DNA of 64,000 nt from assembly GCA_021413945.1 (NCBI GenBank), contig JAIOPK010000006.1, forward strand, positions 499,636 through 563,635. Reading direction: 5' to 3'. This document shows positions 10,307 through 18,700 of the stretch, in pieces. This stretch comes from Candidatus Uhrbacteria bacterium (GTDB taxonomy: Bacteria; Patescibacteriota; Patescibacteriia; 2-12-FULL-60-25). Position 1 is the stretch's first letter. Each line of letters opens with the position of its first letter. The position numbers and the translations under genes were made by a program. Under the pieces are notes generated by a model. The model had not been told where the DNA came from. It made no database searches and saw nothing but the letters and a program-made list of their open reading frames with translations.

Positions 10307-11104
10307 CTAAAGCGATGTCGCAGAAGTCCACCGTCCATTGAAGCTACTGATAAGTGTCTTCCGAATATCCTTCCCGAACTGGTCCGGTATCATAACAATC
10401 AAGGATTCTTTGCTTCCAATATCCATGAGACCGTGACCGATAATCAGAAACCGATCCGATGAAAGAATGTAACGGTCGTGGAAATCTCTCGTGGTCGTCA
10501 AGAATAGTTCAACTTTTGTTCCATACTGTTTCTTGAATTGTGACACTGCGGTAGCAAGTGCTGATTTTTTTTCCCGGGAACCTGGCTGTCGTGTGAGGAA
10601 CCTGATTTTCTTGTGGTGCTTCGCGAATTCTTCCAATACGTCAAGGGTATTGACCCCATAGTAGGGGTCGCAAATAAGCAGCTCACCCTTTGGAATCGAC
10701 CTAACAAGCTGACGCAGATTTTGCTGAGCTTCCCTCGGTCGCTTCGGATCAATGCAAACAACATTCAAGAGCCCGTCTTTGCGGAGACTCTTCAAATGAT
10801 TCTCAGCAGAATTACTAATCTTCACGCCCGCGTCGCTTTTACTTTTGATAATTTTCGTGCCTATCGCGGGAGCAATGGCCTTCTTGAGACTGTTCAGCTT
10901 GATAGGAATATCAAAATAGCCAACGAGAATATTCTCGATCTGATCGTAGGTCAGGTATTCAATATCGAAATGATGCTTACTCACATAGAGACACCACAAA
11001 GCCAGACCGAGAAGTTTCTTTACCGGAAGATCATATATAGATGGCACATCCGCCTGCTTCTCGTTCACCTCCCTCCACTTTCTCTTTTCAACAGACATAG
11101 TCAC
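10307..11104 (-). CDS. wHTH-like N-terminus plus phospholipase D-like (HDRY) C-terminal domain protein
   Basis: GELLICDPYYGVNTLDVLEEFAKHHKKIRFLT...DFHDRYILSSDRFLIIGHGLMDIGSKESLIVMIPDQ. Confidence 0.55.
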   Translation of the reverse strand: MTMSVEKRKWREVNEKQADVPSIYDLPVKKLLGLALWCLYVSKHHFDIEYLTYDQIENILVGYFDIPIKLNSLKKAIAPAIGTKIIKSKSDAGVKISNSAENHLKSLRKDGLLNVVCIDPKRPREAQQNLRQLVRSIPKGELLICDPYYGVNTLDVLEEFAKHHKKIRFLTRQPGSREKKSALATAVSQFKKQYGTKVELFLTTTRDFHDRYILSSDRFLIIGHGLMDIGSKESLIVMIPDQFGKDIRKTLISSFNGRWTSATSL

Positions 11105-11550
11105 GAGAAGATTTCATTCCACGCATCGCGTAGATGATAGGTGCCGTGTTTCTTAGAATCAATCCAGCCGCTGGTCTTTGCGGCAGTTGGATACTTGTCA
11201 TTGTATGCGTACCCTAAAAGCTCTTTGGCTTTCATTTTTCCCCAGAGTGGGGTGATAGTGCCGGTTTCGACGTCCGTCCCAGTCTTGCCCTTAGTAAGGT
11301 AGGCAAGAAGTAGCACGAACTTTTTCTGACCGTTCATATTGCGACCATAGGTCTTTACGAAATTCCGTGCATTAAGACTAAAGTCAACATTCGTGACTTT
11401 CGGAGCGGTTGGGATCGACATCTTCCGCGCAGTTGCTCTGGTAGCTGGCAACTCTAGCGCAGTGATGCAGCGGTTCACGATTCCTTGCGCCACTTTTAAT
11501 TGCGCGAGTATTTCTTCGTTCTTCATACGCTTGCTATTTACGTTTCGCAT
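11101..11550 (-). CDS. Small protein with putative winged-helix-like C-terminal module
   Basis: GQKKFVLLLAYLTKGKTG...KELLGYAYNDKYPTAAKTSGWIDSKKHGTYHLRDAWNEIF; 4 nt overlap with next gene. Confidence 0.5.
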   Translation of the reverse strand: MRNVNSKRMKNEEILAQLKVAQGIVNRCITALELPATRATARKMSIPTAPKVTNVDFSLNARNFVKTYGRNMNGQKKFVLLLAYLTKGKTGTDVETGTITPLWGKMKAKELLGYAYNDKYPTAAKTSGWIDSKKHGTYHLRDAWNEIFS

Positions 11551-11869
11551 AAATTCGTACTCCCCCTTCGATGGAGGAAATGAGTGGCCCTTTGCTGGCG
11601 CTTAGGCGGTTCAGCGCGTTGTGTATTACTTGGCGCCGGTATCCGATGTAGCCCATTCCCTTGAGTTCTGCCATCACTTGTGCGGCACTCCTCTGGCGTG
11701 TGAAAAAGCCTTTCGAGATCAATAGAAGAACTCCGCCCTTTGGGCCGGAGAATTCCCCTTCGCTAGCGATCTTCCGTGACGCGGTCTTCCTGGTTAGAAA
11801 AACAGCGCGTTCGAGCCGCACAATCCGTTTTAAAATATCATCGGTGACTTTTTTATTATTGTCCAACAT
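11534..11869 (-). CDS. Small protein with putative winged-helix-like module
   Basis: KGFFTRQRSAAQVMAELKGMGYIGYRRQVIHNALNRLSASKGPLISSIEGGVRIYAKRK. Confidence 0.5.
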   Translation of the reverse strand: MLDNNKKVTDDILKRIVRLERAVFLTRKTASRKIASEGEFSGPKGGVLLLISKGFFTRQRSAAQVMAELKGMGYIGYRRQVIHNALNRLSASKGPLISSIEGGVRIYAKRK

Positions 11870-12230
11870 ATGTCCATCGGTTGCCCTCCCGGATCCGGCG
11901 TAGCTGACGCCTTTTTACAAGGCGGAGCAGCGTCGGGGAGAGGGTGGTTACTGGGTAATGATAGCCGTGTTCCTCAAGTGCTAGTTTTATTGCGCCAAGC
12001 TCTTTGGGCTTCTTAAAAAATCCACCGTCAGTTAGCTCTCCGATCAGGCTCCCGAGAGTAGGTCCGGACGAAGTCGTTCTGCTGCCCTGCTTAGTCTTAC
12101 CAGGGTTTTTTGTAACGGGTCCCGCTGGAATCGATCGGTCGAGGGCAGCCACGAGCTCAGCGACTTCCTTTGAAGTACCTTCAATGGTAATTATCGCCCC
12201 ACTTTTTGAAGTTATTTGTGCTTTTGCCAT
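11856..12230 (-). CDS. Small protein with putative winged-helix-like module
   Basis: GGFFKKPKELGAIKLALEEHGYHYPVTTLSPTLLRLVKRRQLRRIREGNRWTYVGQ. Confidence 0.5.
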   Translation of the reverse strand: MAKAQITSKSGAIITIEGTSKEVAELVAALDRSIPAGPVTKNPGKTKQGSRTTSSGPTLGSLIGELTDGGFFKKPKELGAIKLALEEHGYHYPVTTLSPTLLRLVKRRQLRRIREGNRWTYVGQ

Positions 12231-12504
12231 ATGCAGTTATTCATTTATTCATTTTTTACAAGCCAAGAATAACTGAATAGCCTGTAGGGAGTCAACCCCC
12301 CTTTTTTTGGGTGCTCGGCGAGATCCTTTTTGACCTCGTCTATCCTTACCGCCAGTAGGAACAGAGTCTTATTCCGACTACCAATACTTCACCTTCTCTA
12401 ATAGCCTAAGTCCCTAGTGAGAACACGGTTTCCGAAGCCGTTACTTAGTCACCTGACAACCCATTTTGGTCGCTATGGCCGGAGCCCGTCATGAGTGACC
12501 GTTC

Positions 12505-15441
12505 TCAACCTCGAATTTCTTCCACGATTCGAACCTCCTCTTCCGTCAGTCCATAGAGTTCATACACCAACGCATCAATTTGTTTGTCGGTGGCCGTGAT
12601 TGCATTCTGGAGTGTGATTTTTCCCGATTCCGACGCTGACTCGTGAAGCTCACGCGTATGCGCTAGTCGTCGGTTGGCCAAGTCCACCATCTTCTCATAC
12701 ATAACTTTCTCCGCGGATTTCTTCAAATCAAGTTTCCGCACTGGAATTTGCTCCATATATTGGTAAATGAGGCGGTACCGAAACTCTCCAGCGCGTACGC
12801 CGAACGGGATACTGATGTTGCTAATCGCGAACCAGAACAACCTACTATTGAGAATTCCTAATAAATATTTGTCGCCCGTCCCGAGCGCGTAAATGGTGTT
12901 TGTCGGGTATATACCAGATTCGTCATAAGCGAAGCGTGGGTGCTTGCAGATGTCTGGATAAAGCAGTTTTGGCTGGTTAAAAGTTTCGTAGTAATCGCAC
13001 GGACGAAGTTCCCACCAGAAATCGCCTTGGTCTTGCCGTTCGCGGAGCGCTTTGGTGAACGGCTCAAGATGACTAACGATGGACGGATGTTCTTCACTCA
13101 GCCAAGCCCAAGCTTTAACTTCAGAGGCGCTTGCGCCTGCTTTGCCCATTTGCGAACGAGTCCAGCCAGCTGGCAAGACGATGAGCCACGAATCTGTTGG
13201 CTCGATGAAGTATTCCCGCACATCTTCGCCGCCACGACAGGGATGAATCAAGACCGCACTTGCTTCAGCTTTCGCAACGAGCCTGTCTCGCTGTTCGGTT
13301 GTGACGACGAAGGCTTCGTTCAAGCCGGTTTTGATTCCGTAGAATATCTTCTTGTTGACGTAGCTACCGAGTGGTTCGCCAGCTTTCACGATTTTGGCAA
13401 ACGTCTTCAGTTGCGCTCCGCTTCGCAATGACCACGCATCGCGATTGAACTGCTTTACTGACGCAAAGAAATCCGTCTTGCTCATCTCGGCTAGCACGCT
13501 ATCCGTTTCTAGGGTTCTCACCTTGCTGATTTCCACTTGATCGGATTGCTTTTCTTTCGCCAGCACCGGAATACAAACGTAGGTGTCCTTGGCATCGGCA
13601 AACACGGCCAAGCCCCCGAAATCCACGATGCGAATAAGCGCTGCGTGTTTGAGCAAAGTTTCACGCAGGGCTTCGGCATACGTTGCCCGCAGAAAGCTGC
13701 TGGAAACGATGATGCTGTAACGTCCGCCGGGACGAATCAACTTCACACCCTTTTCCATGAAGTAGGTGAATAGGTCGCCCGTGCCTGAATAGGATTCGTA
13801 ATGCTTTTCGAAATAGTCTTTGGATTCCTTCAGAGATTCTTGCCTGAGATATGGCGGGTTGCCAATAACCGCGTCGAAACCTCCAGACTTTATAATGGAC
13901 TCGAACTGAACTGCCCAATCGAATGCGTGAACGCGCACAAGGTCCTCAGGTTTCTCCGAAAAATCGGAAGCGATGAGTGAGTTGCCGCACTTAATATTGT
14001 CTCCCAAACGCGGAAGCATTCGATCGTTAAAAAGACTCTGCTGTTCTGGTGAGCGTAGCGCCTCCAACATCAGAGACAACTTCGCTAGCTCAACCGCCTG
14101 TCGATCAAGGTCGACGCCATAGATGTGCGCCGTAAGCACACGTTTTCTTTCTTCAAGCGTCAGTTGCCATTGCCCTGCTGGGTCTCGATAAACCTTTTTC
14201 GCTTTCTCATGCTTCTTCGCATCATCGGCGACATACCAATCCCGATACCAATCTGCTAGGAATTTGTACGCCCCGAGCAAGAATGAGCCTGATCCGCAGG
14301 CCGGATCGACTATTGAGAGCTTCTCTATCTGTTTCGGAGTCTTCCCCTCAACCAGCTTCCCTACCGTGTTCTGAACGATGTATTCAACAATATACGTCGG
14401 AGTGTAATAGATGCCACCCGCCTTGCGGACTTCAGGCTTCAATTCCACCTTCGCATGACCGCCCTCGGTCAGGCGTATGACTTTACCAAGAAACTGTTCA
14501 TAGACCTGCCCAAGAATTTCCGCTGGAATGGCATCAAACTTGTATGGGCTTTTCGGGAAATAGAGTTCGGAAATGACATCCTTCAAAACCTTATCATCGA
14601 TTTTAAGATCCGCAATCGAGGCGACCTCGAAAAGATCAGAGTCGTAGCGCTGCTCCGCCTTCTTAAAAAGTTTATAAAGCTTTGCATAATTATCCTCCCC
14701 TTCTATCACCCCTCTCAAGTCCCCCTCATTCGCGATTCCGCGATCCTCGCAAATACGGAGAAACAAAATGCGTCCGATTGTATCCTGAACAATACGGTTT
14801 AAGCGTTCTTCTGAAACCTCGTTGCGGTTGGCAATGTTATGGGCCAACAAATTCCTCCATTTGGAAATATCTTCGAGCAGTTCGCCATCAACGGTCTGCT
14901 GGGCGCGCTTCTTTGTCAGCTTCTCTAAAGATCCTCCAAGGACCTTCTCGCGAGAAAATAAATCCACGATCTCGTCCCACCTGTCAACATATTCATCGAA
15001 CTTTATGCAGTCGATACGAGCAATCCGAGAGGTATCTCCATTCTTTGGCCTTACTGACGTGTCGTAAATTGCGAACTCTTCAAAATCCGTCAGAATACTC
15101 CGCACCGTCTTTGCGCTCCACCCATATCCACGTAACTGGAGGGCAGCGTCCTGATTGCTACAGATATTCAATGAAGGCTTTTTAGCCTCAACGAAGAACC
15201 TAATCTTCTTATCCAAGTAGAAACCGAAATCCGGAGCTTTTCCGTGAACGAGCTTCTCGTAATGAACATCACGGTCTGCCCCCTTTGCCAGCTTGTTCTC
15301 CATATCCCAACCCAAAACCTCAAAAAACGGGTTGAGAAACTCAGTCCTTAGCTGTTCCTCGTTATACTCGCTGGATTGGTAGTAATCGAAGTGGAGTTTG
15401 AACTTATCTACAAGCTCCACGATACGTTGCGGTGCGGGCAT
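12505..15441 (-). CDS. Type IIG (Eco57I-like) restriction-modification enzyme
   Basis: N-terminal APDFGFYLDKKIRFFVEAKKPS (PD-(D/E)XK-like), motif I DPACGSGSFLLGAY, motif IV NPPYLRQ; C-terminal specificity-like region. Confidence 0.85.
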   Translation of the reverse strand: MPAPQRIVELVDKFKLHFDYYQSSEYNEEQLRTEFLNPFFEVLGWDMENKLAKGADRDVHYEKLVHGKAPDFGFYLDKKIRFFVEAKKPSLNICSNQDAALQLRGYGWSAKTVRSILTDFEEFAIYDTSVRPKNGDTSRIARIDCIKFDEYVDRWDEIVDLFSREKVLGGSLEKLTKKRAQQTVDGELLEDISKWRNLLAHNIANRNEVSEERLNRIVQDTIGRILFLRICEDRGIANEGDLRGVIEGEDNYAKLYKLFKKAEQRYDSDLFEVASIADLKIDDKVLKDVISELYFPKSPYKFDAIPAEILGQVYEQFLGKVIRLTEGGHAKVELKPEVRKAGGIYYTPTYIVEYIVQNTVGKLVEGKTPKQIEKLSIVDPACGSGSFLLGAYKFLADWYRDWYVADDAKKHEKAKKVYRDPAGQWQLTLEERKRVLTAHIYGVDLDRQAVELAKLSLMLEALRSPEQQSLFNDRMLPRLGDNIKCGNSLIASDFSEKPEDLVRVHAFDWAVQFESIIKSGGFDAVIGNPPYLRQESLKESKDYFEKHYESYSGTGDLFTYFMEKGVKLIRPGGRYSIIVSSSFLRATYAEALRETLLKHAALIRIVDFGGLAVFADAKDTYVCIPVLAKEKQSDQVEISKVRTLETDSVLAEMSKTDFFASVKQFNRDAWSLRSGAQLKTFAKIVKAGEPLGSYVNKKIFYGIKTGLNEAFVVTTEQRDRLVAKAEASAVLIHPCRGGEDVREYFIEPTDSWLIVLPAGWTRSQMGKAGASASEVKAWAWLSEEHPSIVSHLEPFTKALRERQDQGDFWWELRPCDYYETFNQPKLLYPDICKHPRFAYDESGIYPTNTIYALGTGDKYLLGILNSRLFWFAISNISIPFGVRAGEFRYRLIYQYMEQIPVRKLDLKKSAEKVMYEKMVDLANRRLAHTRELHESASESGKITLQNAITATDKQIDALVYELYGLTEEEVRIVEEIRG

Positions 15442-15467
15442 ACGGCCAGCTTAGCAGGATAACGCGG

Positions 15468-15503
15468 AACGTAAAAATCCCTGCTTTCGCGGGGATTTTT
15501 ACG
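15468..15503. terminator. Terminator-like hairpin
   Basis: gtaaaaatccc...ggggatttttac inverted repeat between tRNA-Val and the R-M gene. Confidence 0.6.
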
Positions 15504-15580
15504 TGGTGGACGCTGTAGGATTCGAACCTACGACCCTCTCGGTGTAAACGAGATGCTCTAACCAACTGAGCTAAGCGTCC
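15504..15580 (-). tRNA. tRNA-Val (TAC), CCA encoded
   Basis: Reverse strand GGACGCTTAGCTCAGTTGGTTAGAGCATCTCGTTTACACCGAGAGGGTCGTAGGTTCGAATCCTACAGCGTCCACCA folds as a full cloverleaf. Confidence 0.95.
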
Positions 15581-15600
15581 CGATACATTTTCAGAATACG

Positions 15601-15687
15601 TGGTGCGGCGAGAGAGATTTGAACTCTCATAACCTTGCGGTTGCTACCACCTCAAGGTAGTGCGTCTACCAATTTCGCCATCGCCGC
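15601..15687 (-). tRNA. tRNA-Leu (GAG), CCA encoded
   Basis: Reverse strand GCGGCGATGGCGAAATTGGTAGACGCACTACCTTGAGGTGGTAGCAACCGCAAGGTTATGAGAGTTCAAATCTCTCTCGCCGCACCA with long variable arm. Confidence 0.95.
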
Positions 15688-15750
15688 CCCACATATTCTC
15701 AAAGCTTGCGCGGAAAACGTTATCAAAACTTACTTAGATTGGCAAGCGCT

Positions 15751-18700
15751 TCAGGGCGTGTACAAATAGGCGTCCATGACCCCGTTCATGCCGGATTTGA
15801 TCGCCATACGCTGGAGTGCGTGGAAGTTTTTGAGGAGCAGGGTGATGTTGAGCGGGATGCGTACGCCCCGGCGCTTGATCGCCGTCATGGCTCGCAAACC
15901 CTCCTGCCAGTCATGCCGCGAAGATGCGTCGGCCAAACGATGGACTTCAAGGCGCGTTTGCTCGTCCATGACTCCTCCGCTCTCGGCGACGAAGCCGGCC
16001 AACATCTCTTCCTTGGCCGATATGTCGGCAAACGGATTGATGAACTGGGAAACGATCACCCGTTCCTGCGGAGACAAATGAAGAAAGAAGTTGCGGTCGT
16101 AAACGGCGATCTCTCCTTTTGGCGTTACGGAGAAGTTGCCGATATGGATATCCGAAAGCGCCTGCCCATGGGCAATCTGCTCGATGTAACTCTTGGTAAT
16201 CACGCTGATCACCTGTCGCATGTCGTGACCTTTTTTCTCCAATTGCTTCCACTGCGTCAAGTTTGTTCCCGGGATATACTCCTCTCTTGAGAAATACGCG
16301 TTCTCCGGTCCGCGTGAACGCGGAATGCGCAGACCATACCGATGACCTTCCGGTTTATATCCTTGATGGCGTTCGAAGAAGCGCTTGTCGTTTTCCAAGA
16401 AGTTTTCAAACGCGACATCCTTGGCGATCCATTCCTTCATATCGTCGAGCAAAACATTGGCTGACTCATATCCCCCGCCGTGATTTTTCGCGAGAGATCC
16501 GATCACATCTTTGGCGAGTCCATACATCCCATCAATGTGATGCTTGATGTTTGGATTCAATATTTTGACTACTTCTTTTCTGCCGTCCGTCGCCTCGACT
16601 TCATAAACCGTAACGATCGAGCCGCCGCCGATGCGCTTCCCAAATCGAGCGATCTCATCCCACATCGTGGGCCATTCACGCTCCATGGTGAGTAACGCCG
16701 ATATCTTTGATTGACCTTTTGCCTGATCAAAAACCTCATTGAATTCTTGAGCGTATTTTTCCGGAATGTCCGCCGCGAGCGGAAGGTTCTGTAAAAATCG
16801 GACGCCCATCGCCGACATGCGCTGAACCGTGTCTTTTACAAAGCGGAGCGGCGTCATCGCTTCAAAGACTTCCGGTTTTCCGGCGCCCAACAAATCGTAA
16901 GCGATACGTTGGGAATATTCGCGATAGGCAAAACGGTAGCGATCCATGTTTGACAGGGCGCCTGCGGGAACAGACTTCCAATCTACCAATTTTTTTGTCT
17001 TAACCAGCAGTGCGGATTCGGGACTAATCCTCTCCGTATCATCCAGCGTCAACCATTCGGATGCTTGAGAACGTCTCTTCGGCGGGCGGGCGATGCGCTC
17101 CCCAAGGCTTCCCTGAAAGGCAATGTACAACAGCTCCCAATCTTTGACGTCAACCAGTCCTCCGCGTACTCGTTCCAGCACCTGCTCCAAATCGTTCTCC
17201 CCTTCCGTTGGTTTAATCCATTCCTTGAACAGCGACTCGAGGAAAATTTTGCGTCTCTGCGGATCCGGGAGCAAACCTCCCTCTGATGTCAGGATCTTGC
17301 GGAGCAAGGCATGCCGGCCGACCGGACCAATCGAGTAGATCGTGCGCAAGGCGCTTTCGCAATCGGAGACAATAGCGGCCGCCTCGACCTCTTCTCCAAA
17401 TTTTTGACTGTACTGGGGCCCGGATACCACTCTGTTAAAAATCACTTTGCGCAATTCCGTATCGTCCTCCGACGATTTGAGCAAGGCAAGCATGGTCTTA
17501 ACGATTTCCCTGGGTTCGGTGTGCCGAAAATCTTTTTCGAGAAGTAAGCCGGCTCCAATGCTCGACGATCCTTCCTTCAGCATTTCGTCGAGCTGTCCTT
17601 CTACGCGCTTCTTCACGAGTGTAAACGTTTCTTGCGAGTCGACTTGTTCATCCAAAAAACGTTCGCGCAAATTGAAATCCGTCACGCCGCTTCCACGCCC
17701 TTCCGGAAAGAGCGTGTCGAGTTTTTCCACAAAACCAACGGAAGACCAGCGGTCATTCAGTAGGCGCTTCTCCCATTGATCCCGTAGGGCCGGGTCGGGA
17801 ACGATCGAGACGAGCTCGATACCTTCCGCCAAGCTTAGCTTTTTAAATTCGCCCTTTTTATACATCAAAACCAAACGTTCCAAGATCGGCCCCGTTTCAA
17901 TCGAGCGCCGTACAAATTCTTCACGGGCCCGATAATTCGCGTCGCCTTCCAGTCGGACAACCTCTTTAGATAGCGCCTGCGGATCTTCAATAGAAAGAAG
18001 GTGGCGTACCGCGATTCGCGTGCGCATCACGTCCTCATATTCCTCTTGAAGCGATTGTTCAAAGTCTTGAGGCAGTGTCCCCCACGCGACATCGAGTTTT
18101 GTAAAATCGGGATCCAGTCTCTTGATCAGCCTCGTCGCTCGGTCGCGATCCAAGCGCCCGAGCAAGTTTATGTGTTGAACTTCTTTTTCCAAATACTTGG
18201 CCTGTTTATTAAACTCCGGATCTTCTTTGTTATCCATTTTGTAGCCGTATTCCGGATCCTCATCCGATATTTCCTGCGTAGCCAGCACCCTCACATTCTC
18301 CAATCCGTTCAGCCAATAGTAAAGAAAGAGCGCTTCTTCCTTTTCCGGGAGCGGAATTGAATGACATTCCGGTAGAGCTAGCGCCGTCTTCAACCATTCA
18401 TACCCCGCCGTCGTCAGTAGTCGTATCTTGCGATCCGCGATCTCCGCCTGTTCAAAATTGCCTTTCTGGGTTTTTGATGACACGTATTCATTAACCTTTA
18501 AAAACGTGCTCCGCAGATGGCTCGCGAGGTCTTCTACCTGTACGGACTCTTTGTTCTCCAGAAATTCTGCCGCGAGCGCGCGGGCAAGATTTTTTGCTTT
18601 CTGAAAATCCTTGAGATGCTCGGTCTTGGTTATCCAATCCCGAACCTCCTTGTCTTGTATCTGCTCGACGGACAACGGTTTGTTCTTCTCGATGAGAGCC

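Noticed and set aside
12231-12504. RNase P RNA, tmRNA or retron msr/msd in the spacer
   Set aside because: No RNase P or tmRNA signature sequences recognised and no reverse transcriptase nearby.
10307-15441. DISARM or BREX system (PLD-like protein plus PglX-like methylase)
   Set aside because: No DUF1998, SNF2 helicase, PglZ, BrxC or BrxL genes in the window; the methylase has a fused PD-(D/E)XK-like nuclease typical of type IIG.
15501-15700. Possible att direct repeats for island 1 (gacgc..gtaggatt near 10257 and 15510)
   Set aside because: Shared block is only ~8 nt with indels, compatible with chance; no integrase present.
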